The position numbers and the translations under genes were made by a program. From NCBI RefSeq assembly GCF_017255015.1, contig NZ_JAFKCS010000005.1:169853-233852 (forward strand): 64,000 nt of DNA, in the 5' to 3' direction. Source of the stretch: Bowmanella yangjiangensis. Lineage in GTDB: Bacteria; Pseudomonadota; Gammaproteobacteria; Enterobacterales; Alteromonadaceae. Shown piece after piece: positions 45,126-53,237 of this stretch; positions within the stretch are counted from its first letter, which is position 1, and every line of letters starts with the position of its first letter. Below the pieces are notes generated by a model. It saw nothing but the letters and a program-made list of their open reading frames with translations. It ran no database searches and was not told the DNA's origin.

Positions 45126-45142
45126 GGAATCAGATTGATTCC
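45126..45142. promoter_or_regulatory. Candidate enhancer (activator-binding) palindrome
   Basis: GGAATCA, 3-bp spacer GAT, TGATTCC: a perfect 7-3-7 inverted repeat, about 85-100 bp upstream of the -24 element on the minus strand. A related half-site, GGAATC, follows at 45148. This distance suits an upstream activator site. Confidence 0.5.
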
Positions 45143-45394
45143 ATAAGGAATCGGTTGTGTTGCATTATTGAACAACTAACTGGTGGTGCCGGTCATGGGG
45201 TTTAGGCTGGCATAGAACGATTAACTAACATTTACCTGATGATTACCTGTGATTACTTCAACTTGTCATATTTGCTTGTTTCAATAGCTGAGAAGTTAAT
45301 AGGATTGTCCAATCTTTGGGGCGGCCATGGAGGAGCATGGTGACCGCAGGCCGAACGATAATGGCCAATCTAATGCGGTTTACTTGGGGAGTTG

Positions 45395-46090
45395 ATGGCG
45401 AAGACCGTAGCATTTGACCTTGATGGCACATTGATTGGCACTGACAGCGCCCAGACATGGCTGCAGTTTCTGATGAGGGAATCTGTTCCTGAAGCAGGCC
45501 AGAGCTTTCATACCTGCAGGCAAATCATGCTGGGGTATGAGACCGGCGTGATGGACATGCAGGCGTATATGCAGGCCTGGATGGCTCCCATCAGAGGGAA
45601 AAGACCGGAACAGTTGCGCCCGCTGCTCGAGGTTTTCGTCGAGCAATGGATTGCACCGGCCATTTTTACCGACGGCTTGAGGCAGCTAGAGCTGCACCAC
45701 AAGCAAGGCGATCAGGTGCTGCTGATCTCTGCCAGCCCCACCTTGATTGTTGGCCCCATAGCCAGGCTCCTGGGCGTTGAACACCTAATAGGTATCGATG
45801 TGGCCTTACAGGATGGGGTGCTGACAGATTGCAGCATTTCCCCTTTTAGTTTCCGCGAAGGCAAGGTGGAGAAAATTAAGAAATGGCTGGCGTACCGAAA
45901 CCTCAGCGACCTGGATGTTGCCTACTCAGACTCCATTAACGATGTACCGATGCTGAGCTTTGCCACCCAGGGGGTTTGCATCAATCCGGATCCCGGCTTA
46001 GCCGCGCTGGCTGCCAATAGAGCCTGGCCTACTTTGGTATGGCAGGCCACTTCAGGGGCTGTTAGACAGCCAGATTCGTCGCCGGGCTGA
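45395..46090 (+). CDS. HAD-superfamily IB phosphatase (PSPase-like)
   Basis: 231 residues from the ATG at 45395 (TTG 3 bp before is also in frame); a GGGGAG site stands upstream. Motif I is VAFDLDGTL, motif II LLISASPT, and motif IV about AYSDSINDVPML. A helical cap sits between I and II. Enzymes of this kind hydrolyse phosphomonoesters such as phosphoserine; the substrate here cannot be told. It is a single plus-strand gene between two minus-strand blocks. Confidence 0.85.
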   Translation: MAKTVAFDLDGTLIGTDSAQTWLQFLMRESVPEAGQSFHTCRQIMLGYETGVMDMQAYMQAWMAPIRGKRPEQLRPLLEVFVEQWIAPAIFTDGLRQLELHHKQGDQVLLISASPTLIVGPIARLLGVEHLIGIDVALQDGVLTDCSISPFSFREGKVEKIKKWLAYRNLSDLDVAYSDSINDVPMLSFATQGVCINPDPGLAALAANRAWPTLVWQATSGAVRQPDSSPG

Positions 46091-46114
46091 CCTGTCCTCG
46101 CGCTTTGCTGATGA

Positions 46115-47425
46115 TTATCCGGCGTTTTGTGTTGCAGGCACCTGCAGGGTGCGCGGCCCTAAGCGGCGGTAGAAAAAATACGCCGAGCCAAACATCAGCA
46201 AGGTACCCACAATACTGATGAGGTAGGCGCTTTGTTGCAGGAAGTGCAACCAGCTCAGCTCGGGGTTTAAGAAATGCTTGAAGAGTAAAATACCCACTGT
46301 ACCCGCATAACCCATGGCATCGGCCAGGTAAATTAAAAAGCCGGCATTGGCTTTGTCATTCACGGCCGACAACAAACGGTCGAACAACAGACAATTGAAA
46401 GGCACATAGGCCAGATAGATGCCTGTGGTCAGCATAGTCATCCACACATCCCCGGCCAGCCAGCGCGCTTGGTAGAGCAAGGTCGACAGGCCAATAGTGA
46501 TAATGCCCAGCACTATAAGCCCATGGTTGGTCATCAGTGCCGTCAGGTTGTCTTTGACCAGCATCACCAGGCTTATCAGACCCAGAATGATAAAGGAGGT
46601 CAGCAGGGCGGCTTTGGAAAAGATCCCCGGGGTATCACCAAAGCCCAAGCTGGCCCAAATCTCCGCGGCAAAATTATCACTAAAGTCCCGAATGCCGGTG
46701 AGTAACACGTAAGCCAAAATCAACAGCACCAGGCCTGGCATGTACTTATGGAAAAATCGCCAGCGGTCAGCGGATGTCATGGGCGGGCGCAGGTTTCTGG
46801 CTTGAATATCCAGCTGGTTGGGCGGAGGGATCTGGGCCAGCAGGAATACCGAGATAAACAGCGGCAGGGTAAACAGCATACCTGTTAATGCCGGCATCCA
46901 GTATTCACTGATATTGAACTGCAACATCAGCCACTGTCCCACGGTTTTCACCACCCCGGAAGACACAATAAAGCTGATGCTTAAACCGGCGCCCAGTACC
47001 TCAGACACTCGCCGCCCTTCCAAAAAGCTGAATACCAGGCCCCAAATCATGCCAAGGGGCAAGCCGTTTAAAAATAAGCTCAGTAGCTTCCATTGCCCTG
47101 GTAGCACAGCAAACAGGACGAGCGCCAGTTCAGAAGCCATCACCAGCGCCAGGATAGCAAAGGCCCGTTTGCCGGGGGTCATCTCCGACACTACCTTGAT
47201 ACCGATAAATTTGGACAAGGCGTAACCCAGCACCTGAGACAAAATCAGCGCGGTTTTAAAGTCCACCGCATACTGCCAGCCATCCAGTTCGGTAAAGCTA
47301 CCTACCGCGAAGGTTTTCCTGAACGCATACATGCAAAAGTAGGTCATAAACGCGGCACTGGCCGCATAAACAACAAACCATAGGGTAGAGCAGCGTTGCA
47401 GCACGTTTTGGATTTTCGACGGCAT
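46115..47425 (-). CDS. DUF5690-like multi-pass membrane protein (MFS-type)
   Basis: 436 residues from ATG 47425; the frame is open to 47554, but the later start gives a normal N-terminus (MPSKIQNVLQRCSTLWFVVY). About 12 hydrophobic helices. Segments FMTYFCMYAFRKTFAVGSF and GLPLGMIWGLVFSFLEGRR resemble the DUF5690 group of MFS-like proteins. Function is unknown; transport is a guess. It is convergent with the HAD gene, with a 24-bp gap between their stops. Confidence 0.75.
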   Translation of the reverse strand: MPSKIQNVLQRCSTLWFVVYAASAAFMTYFCMYAFRKTFAVGSFTELDGWQYAVDFKTALILSQVLGYALSKFIGIKVVSEMTPGKRAFAILALVMASELALVLFAVLPGQWKLLSLFLNGLPLGMIWGLVFSFLEGRRVSEVLGAGLSISFIVSSGVVKTVGQWLMLQFNISEYWMPALTGMLFTLPLFISVFLLAQIPPPNQLDIQARNLRPPMTSADRWRFFHKYMPGLVLLILAYVLLTGIRDFSDNFAAEIWASLGFGDTPGIFSKAALLTSFIILGLISLVMLVKDNLTALMTNHGLIVLGIITIGLSTLLYQARWLAGDVWMTMLTTGIYLAYVPFNCLLFDRLLSAVNDKANAGFLIYLADAMGYAGTVGILLFKHFLNPELSWLHFLQQSAYLISIVGTLLMFGSAYFFYRRLGPRTLQVPATQNAG

Positions 47426-47576
47426 AGTCGTAACCAAAAAAAGGATTACTCCGCACGATACCTGACGAATATGACAGTTTGTTGGTCGCCGCTGACAGCA
47501 TGTATCGATGGGTAAGGACAATAGATGCACCATAAACACCGGCGCGCAGCTCACTGAGCTTGGTGGGATATATAAG

Positions 47577-47597
47577 GCCGGGCGAGGTACGCCCGGC
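47577..47597 (-). terminator. Possible terminator hairpin after the serine hydrolase gene
   Basis: GCCGGGCG (47577-47584), loop AGGTA, CGCCCGGC (47590-47597). The stem is strong, but the following T run on the minus strand is poor. Confidence 0.4.
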
Positions 47598-47625
47598 GCT
47601 GATTTATCGCGGTGATTAACTCCTG

Positions 47626-50151
47626 CTAGGGACAGAAGCTGCGGATATTATGGGATTCCAGGGCGGCGTCGGCCCAACCGAATTCATCGTTATCACTGAA
47701 GTAATAGTAAATGCTGTCGTTGGGCAGCAGCACTATGCTGATCCCGCCATAGCCGGACATAAAGGGCACATAGAGATCGCTGCAACCCGTGTCGGCAGAC
47801 ATGTCTTTGGCCCAGAAGCCGTTTTTGTATTTAAATCCGCTGGTCGGGGTCAGCCCACGGTCATTGCTGTTGCGTTGCAAAGCGGCGTTCAGTTCGTTGC
47901 TGTCCAGCATTTGCTGACCGTTCAGCATGCCGTTGTCAATGGACAGAAAACGCGCCAGTTTCACCGTGTCGTCAGCATTGTAACTGAGTCCCCAGCCAGC
48001 AAAGGGCTGCGCTACACTGTCGTAGGTGCGGCGGGTCGCCAGGCTCGACTGACCGACATTCAGTGGCTTCCACAATTCGTCACGCAGTATGTCCGCAAAA
48101 ATATCCGCACTGCTGCCTTGTTGCTGCTTCACCATCGCCTGCATGACAGTACCGGCAATGTAGGTGTCTGAGGTGTGATATACCCAAGTGCTGCCTGGGG
48201 TGGCCTTACGACTGTATTCACCACAGGCGTAATTAATTTTGCTGGCATGGTCTTCGGTCAGGAACAAATCATTGGTATGGGTGGCACCCTCGTCACTCAT
48301 ATAACCACTCAGGTTATAGTTGCCAGTGGCCATATCCACGGCATTTTCCAGGCTGACATCCTGCCAGTTGCCGTTGCTGTTACAGGCGCCGATGAAACCG
48401 GCGATGCTTTGGTTCATCACGTTGCCGTACTTTTGTTCCAGGCGCATCATCGCCACACCGGCAAAATTGCTTTTGGCGGTGGAGTAGGATGGAACACGCA
48501 GCACCTCGCAATATGGATAGGCGCCCTGGCGGGTCTGGCAGCCACCCAGATAGTGGGTACCGTCGATATATAAACCATATAAGGTCATGTGCTGGCTGCT
48601 GATACTGCTGCTGAAATTCGCTACCTGCGTGCCGGGGTAATCAACCGCCAGGTCGCTGATGGGTTTAACCGGAATACGCGCGTTCACTTCGGCCTGATGG
48701 GCCAGTTTAATATTTTGCGCGTTAGCCACCGGTGTTGGTGTGTAGGTCGCCCCCAGTAACCCCCACATATCGGCCTTAAAGTACAAGCAGGTTTCTGAGG
48801 CAATCTGATAGGCTACCTGGGTGATACTGCCGTCATCTTTAAAGGCAAAGGTCATTACGCCATTGTGCATGCAGTTGGCATTTTTTTGCTGCAAAGAGAA
48901 AGGCAGTGCGGCGCGGGTATAGCCATTATCAGCGTTTTCATTCCAGACCCGGCCCGGTTCCAATATGTATTCCCATTCAGGATGGCTATTGGCCAGCATG
49001 CCACGTTCCACAGGCACCAGATGACTGCCGGTTTGCACAAAATGGTAATCAAATTCAGGCAGATGTTTGCGCGTGGTGTCGCCGCTGCCGGTGTAGCGGA
49101 AACTGTCTTTTACTTCGTTAAATCCGCCGCGGGTGGCCTCGTTGGTAAGTACCAACCTACCTTCAAAGGTGTTGGTCGGTGCCGCCGCATTGGCGGGTAG
49201 CGCATAGGCGGAGAAGTTCACCAAACTGCCCGGATCCGCCCCGCTGCTTAAGGTGGTAAAACTCAGGTCGCTGCGACTGACATTGCCGTTGCCGCTGAGC
49301 GGGTCAAAATCATCCACGCCGCCTGGGTTTTGTGATCCAGTGCCACTGGCCGCCAGGCTAACCACGGGCTGGTCACCGTCATTACTGTTGATAAGCAACT
49401 GATCGCTTACCGCGCCAGCCTGCGTCGGCGCAAATTGCACCTGGATCTGACACTGCTGGTTGGCTACCAGCGTGCTTTGCTGGCAATTGTCGGCCAGCAC
49501 GTTAAAGGGCGACGTTGGATAGCTGATGGTGCCGATTAAGAGATCTGCATTGCCGTTGTTGCTGACCGTCAGCGTGCTGCTGCTGGTACTGTTGAGGGCT
49601 ACCGATCCAAAGCTCAAACTGCCGCTGACAGCAATATCCGGGGCCGGTGTCAGCCCGCCCGCTGTGCCAGTAACTTGCACTTCATCGGCCCAGCAGTAGT
49701 CTCCCAGATCATCCGCCTGAGAACGAAAACGTATTTGTAAGTTAGGGTTATCCTCCAGCGCCGCGCTGCTGAGACTGGCGGTATGAAAGCTTGCATCGTC
49801 CATTCCGTCGGTCAGCTCAATCAGACTGCTCCAGTTTTGCCCGCCGTCACTGGACAGCTCAGCAATACAGCGATCATTGTCATTGGCTTCCAGCGCCGTA
49901 GCCGCCATGCGCAATTGTACGGTCACAGCCGAGTAGCCCTGAGTGCTGACCGTATGCCAGGCACTGGCCGTTTGCTTCAGGCGCAGGGCGTAATTGCCAA
50001 TGGCCTGGGTACCTGATGTCGCCACATTGCCAGCGATGTTCCAACCGCTGGCAGTGTTGCTTTCAAATCCATCGTAAAAAATCACCTCGGCCTGCGTGGA
50101 TGACATACAGGATGTCATCAGCAAGACACTCAGAACGTGCGTGGTTTTCAT
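47626..50151 (-). CDS. Secreted serine hydrolase of beta-lactamase fold with choice-of-anchor D domain
   Basis: 841 residues from ATG 50151. Signal peptide MKTTHVLSVLLMTSCMSSTQA. The N-terminal region (about 25-165) is a lectin-like beta-sandwich (FYDGFESNTASGWNI), followed by an ASPM/choice-of-anchor D domain (about 172-270, SLSFGSVALNSTSSSTLTVS). The C-terminal 550 residues have the beta-lactamase-fold motif SxxK in VPSYSTAKSN. The usual YxN and KTG motifs are not obvious; YHTSDTY may stand for the first. It is likely an extracellular esterase or peptidase-like hydrolase. It is divergent from the MocR gene. Confidence 0.72.
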   Translation of the reverse strand: MKTTHVLSVLLMTSCMSSTQAEVIFYDGFESNTASGWNIAGNVATSGTQAIGNYALRLKQTASAWHTVSTQGYSAVTVQLRMAATALEANDNDRCIAELSSDGGQNWSSLIELTDGMDDASFHTASLSSAALEDNPNLQIRFRSQADDLGDYCWADEVQVTGTAGGLTPAPDIAVSGSLSFGSVALNSTSSSTLTVSNNGNADLLIGTISYPTSPFNVLADNCQQSTLVANQQCQIQVQFAPTQAGAVSDQLLINSNDGDQPVVSLAASGTGSQNPGGVDDFDPLSGNGNVSRSDLSFTTLSSGADPGSLVNFSAYALPANAAAPTNTFEGRLVLTNEATRGGFNEVKDSFRYTGSGDTTRKHLPEFDYHFVQTGSHLVPVERGMLANSHPEWEYILEPGRVWNENADNGYTRAALPFSLQQKNANCMHNGVMTFAFKDDGSITQVAYQIASETCLYFKADMWGLLGATYTPTPVANAQNIKLAHQAEVNARIPVKPISDLAVDYPGTQVANFSSSISSQHMTLYGLYIDGTHYLGGCQTRQGAYPYCEVLRVPSYSTAKSNFAGVAMMRLEQKYGNVMNQSIAGFIGACNSNGNWQDVSLENAVDMATGNYNLSGYMSDEGATHTNDLFLTEDHASKINYACGEYSRKATPGSTWVYHTSDTYIAGTVMQAMVKQQQGSSADIFADILRDELWKPLNVGQSSLATRRTYDSVAQPFAGWGLSYNADDTVKLARFLSIDNGMLNGQQMLDSNELNAALQRNSNDRGLTPTSGFKYKNGFWAKDMSADTGCSDLYVPFMSGYGGISIVLLPNDSIYYYFSDNDEFGWADAALESHNIRSFCP

Positions 50152-50337
50152 GGTTATCACCTTTTAGTTGTCCGCAATGGTTCGGGTAAGTGCTTTGGAT
50201 CTTGATGCGTTGTGCCAACGTTAGGTGGTTTTTTAATCGCAGGGTTAGTGCCACATTTACCCTGTCGATGGGACCAGATTGCGTAACAGAGGAATTTGCT
50301 TTAGCGTAAAAAATGCGTGTTAACAAAAGGTGAAAAT

Positions 50338-52149
50338 ATGGCGGCGGCGATCATTTATTTAGAAAAACACAGTGCGCTCAGCCTGCAATGCCAGCTACGG
50401 CAGAAGTTAGTGGAAGCCATATTATCCGGGGTATTGCCGGCCCGTAAACGCTTGCCTTCCTCGCGCAAACTGGCAGACCAATTGAAGATTTCCCGTAACA
50501 CCGTGCTGCTGGCTTATCAGCAGTTGATGGACGAAGGCTATCTGGTGAGTCGCGAGCGCAGCGGCATTTTTGTTAACGAACGTATTTTTGATGGCAAGGT
50601 TGAGTTGGCTTCGGCCGAAGAGCTTAGCAGCAACAAGCGTAATCGTTGGCAGCATGCTTTTGTGCGAACCGGCCGCAACGACAGTGAATTTAGGGTACCG
50701 CTGGATTGGCACCGTTACCCCTATCCCTTTCTGGATAATCTGTTTGATACCAGTTTGTTTCCGGTACATGAATGGCGTGAGGCCAGTCGTCTGGCGCTGG
50801 GGGTGCGGGAGGTAAATGAATGGGCGTCTTTTGCCACCGATGCTGACGACCCGCAGTTGCTGGAAGAAATTCGCACTAAGCTGTTACCCAGTCGTGGCAT
50901 TACCGCCAGTCAGAATCAGATTCTGATTGTATCCAGCGAACAACAAGCCTTGTATTTGCTTTGTCATCTGCTGGTAGACAGCAGTAAAACCGTGGCCATT
51001 GAAGAGCCCGGCAACCCGGTGTTTCGTCAACTGGTACAAAACCAGCAGGGCCAGGTGCATTATCAGCCGGTGGATGACGCTGGTATGCAGGTGGATGCAG
51101 GGCTAGCGGGTTGCGAACTAGTGTATGTGACCCCCAGCCATCAATTACCCACCAACGCCACTATGCCGCTGGAGCGACGCCAGGCTTTGTTGCGTGAAGC
51201 GGCTGCGCATAATGCCCTGATTATCGAGGATGATGCTTCGCTGGAGCATAACTTTCTTGGCCCACCGCTACCGGCATTACGTGCCATTGACCGTGATGAC
51301 AGGGTGATCTATTTGTCCAGCCTGTCCAAGGTGCTGTCGCCGGGGTTACGTCTTAGTTATCTGGTGGGGCCGGTGGAGATCATCAATGAGGCGCGGGCCT
51401 TGCGGCGGATTTTGTCGGGCTATCCGCCGCGCAATAACCAGCGTGCCATGGCGTATTTTCTGTCCCTTGGGCATTACGATGCCTTTATCCGCAAACTGGA
51501 TAACACCCTTAAATCCCGTTGGATGGCCCTGCGCGATGCGCTTAACTATAACCTGCATGCCCTGGCAGAAACTGTTCCCGCCCCCGGTGGCACTGCCTAT
51601 TGGGTGACGGTGCATGATGATATCGATGTGCAGGAACTGGCCGGGCACGCCGCCCGTGAGGGCATTCTGATTGAGCCGATTCACCAGTATTACGGTACCG
51701 GGATTGCGCCAAAAAATACCTTCCGGCTGGGGATCACCAGCCTGCCCAAGGAGAAAATCAAGGAAGGTATCCGCATTCTTGCCAAGTTACTGCGCAGCCT
51801 GGCTCTGCCTTCAGCCAGCCCGGCGGCGGATATTCCGTTGGCCTATGTGTCAGGGGACAAACTCAGCAGCGCCCTGGCCAATGCCACGCTGATTAGCTCC
51901 ACTGTGTATGGCGACCCCTACACCATCGACTTTAATCCCAATGGAGACATGGTGGGGCGCTGCGGCTATCAGGATGAAGACTGTGACACCGGCCGCTGGT
52001 GGGTGGAGGGTGACCTTTTATGCCGCCAGTGGCAGGAGTGGGTGTACGGTCAGCGCCAGCAGTTCAGAGTGGTGCTGATCGGCAATCGCATCCAATGGTA
52101 CAACCTGGATGGCGAGTTGATCGTCAACGGTGTACTGCATGCAAAATAA
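50338..52149 (+). CDS. MocR/GabR-family regulator with extra C-terminal domain
   Basis: 603 residues from ATG 50338 (AGGTG upstream; the frame is open from 50317). The winged HTH spans about 15-80 with LPSSRKLADQLKISRNTVLL. The aminotransferase-like domain has the PLP lysine Lys331 in SLSKVLSPGLR. After the usual end (about 485) comes an unusual 110-residue extension with SGDKLSS, YGDPYTIDFNPNGDMVGRC and GRWWVEGDLLCRQWQEWVYG, resembling small-ligand or lipocalin-like domains but not identified. MocR proteins bind PLP plus an amino acid such as GABA. Position next to a GABA-type gene set fits GabR-like control. Confidence 0.82.
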   Translation: MAAAIIYLEKHSALSLQCQLRQKLVEAILSGVLPARKRLPSSRKLADQLKISRNTVLLAYQQLMDEGYLVSRERSGIFVNERIFDGKVELASAEELSSNKRNRWQHAFVRTGRNDSEFRVPLDWHRYPYPFLDNLFDTSLFPVHEWREASRLALGVREVNEWASFATDADDPQLLEEIRTKLLPSRGITASQNQILIVSSEQQALYLLCHLLVDSSKTVAIEEPGNPVFRQLVQNQQGQVHYQPVDDAGMQVDAGLAGCELVYVTPSHQLPTNATMPLERRQALLREAAAHNALIIEDDASLEHNFLGPPLPALRAIDRDDRVIYLSSLSKVLSPGLRLSYLVGPVEIINEARALRRILSGYPPRNNQRAMAYFLSLGHYDAFIRKLDNTLKSRWMALRDALNYNLHALAETVPAPGGTAYWVTVHDDIDVQELAGHAAREGILIEPIHQYYGTGIAPKNTFRLGITSLPKEKIKEGIRILAKLLRSLALPSASPAADIPLAYVSGDKLSSALANATLISSTVYGDPYTIDFNPNGDMVGRCGYQDEDCDTGRWWVEGDLLCRQWQEWVYGQRQQFRVVLIGNRIQWYNLDGELIVNGVLHAK

Positions 52150-52257
52150 GCGGATATCGGCATTTGGATCCATCAAGGAGGATAAACTGGATCTAGGTGT
52201 CTTGGTCACTTACCCCTAGGCTAGCAGAGAACAACAAACACCAAACAAGGATTGCCA

Positions 52258-53139
52258 ATGAGTTATATGGGCATTGCCGGGTTACAGCTGGAACTCGCCG
52301 CACAAAATAATGTGGCCCTGATTTGTGCTGAAATCACCCGGGTTAAAAAGCGTTTCCCCTGGGTGGAAATGCTGGTGGTCGGGGAGTTGGCCAGTCATGG
52401 TTTTGATATAGCTAAGGCCGAGCCCGCCGGGGGTGATACCGAGCAGAGGTTCTCTGCACTGGCCCGCAAGCTGGGAGTATGGCTGGTACCAGGCTCATAC
52501 TACGAACGCGATGGCGAGCATATTTACAATACCGCGCCGGTGATCAATCCGCAGGGTGAGATTGTCAGCCGCTACCGTAAAATTTACCCCTTTCTGCCCT
52601 ATGAAAAGGGCGTTTGTCCCGGCGACCGCTTTGTGGTGTTTGATGTGCCGCAGGTCGGCCGTTTTGGGGTATCTATCTGTTACGACGGCTGGTTCCCGGA
52701 AACCACCCGCAGCCTGATGGCGATGGGGGCGGAAGTGATTATTCACCCCACCTTGACCAACACCAATGACCGTGAACAGGAAATGGTCATGGCGCGCGCC
52801 AATGCCGTGATGAATCAGTGTTACTTCGTGGACATCAATGTGGGGCCGCCGCTAGGCAACGGCTGTTCGATTGTTTGCGACTTCGACGGCAACATTGTGC
52901 ACCAGGCGTCCGGCCAGGCCGAAGTGATAACCTTTGAAGTGGATCTAACCGCCCTCAGACGAGCCAGGGAACGCGGCTTAATGGGGCTGGGGCAACCCCT
53001 CAAAAGCCTGCGCGATAATCCTGTGGTCTTCCCGGCTTATCAGGCCGCGCTGGCCCCATCAGAGGCCCTTAACCAGCTTGGTGCCCTTAAGGTACCCGGC
53101 CCGGTGAACGGTGACGCGACCACGCCACAAGATGACTGA
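52258..53139 (+). CDS. Carbon-nitrogen hydrolase (nitrilase superfamily)
   Basis: 293 residues from ATG 52258; an in-frame TTG lies 6 bp before. The catalytic triad is visible: Glu43 (VVGELASHG), Lys108 (RYRKIYPF) and Cys141 (SICYDGWFPE). The superfamily hydrolyses nitriles, amides or carbamoyl groups. With downstream semialdehyde dehydrogenase and GABA aminotransferase genes, a substrate that releases GABA, such as an amide, is plausible. It follows the MocR gene by about 110 bp. Confidence 0.85.
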   Translation: MSYMGIAGLQLELAAQNNVALICAEITRVKKRFPWVEMLVVGELASHGFDIAKAEPAGGDTEQRFSALARKLGVWLVPGSYYERDGEHIYNTAPVINPQGEIVSRYRKIYPFLPYEKGVCPGDRFVVFDVPQVGRFGVSICYDGWFPETTRSLMAMGAEVIIHPTLTNTNDREQEMVMARANAVMNQCYFVDINVGPPLGNGCSIVCDFDGNIVHQASGQAEVITFEVDLTALRRARERGLMGLGQPLKSLRDNPVVFPAYQAALAPSEALNQLGALKVPGPVNGDATTPQDD

Positions 53140-53237
53140 ATTGGTACCAACATAAGGTGATAACTGGTACTAACGAGGCCCTTTTTTTTCACCTAGCTTA
53201 AAAAAGCAACAAGCCAAAACTATAAATCGGGTGACAA

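Larger units (their letters stand above)
44983..45394. other. Divergent regulatory region with sigma-54 elements
   Basis: About 400 bp between divergent start codons (44982 and 45395). It holds the -24/-12 promoter and a GGAATCA palindrome, both listed separately. No ORF of note. Confidence 0.5.
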
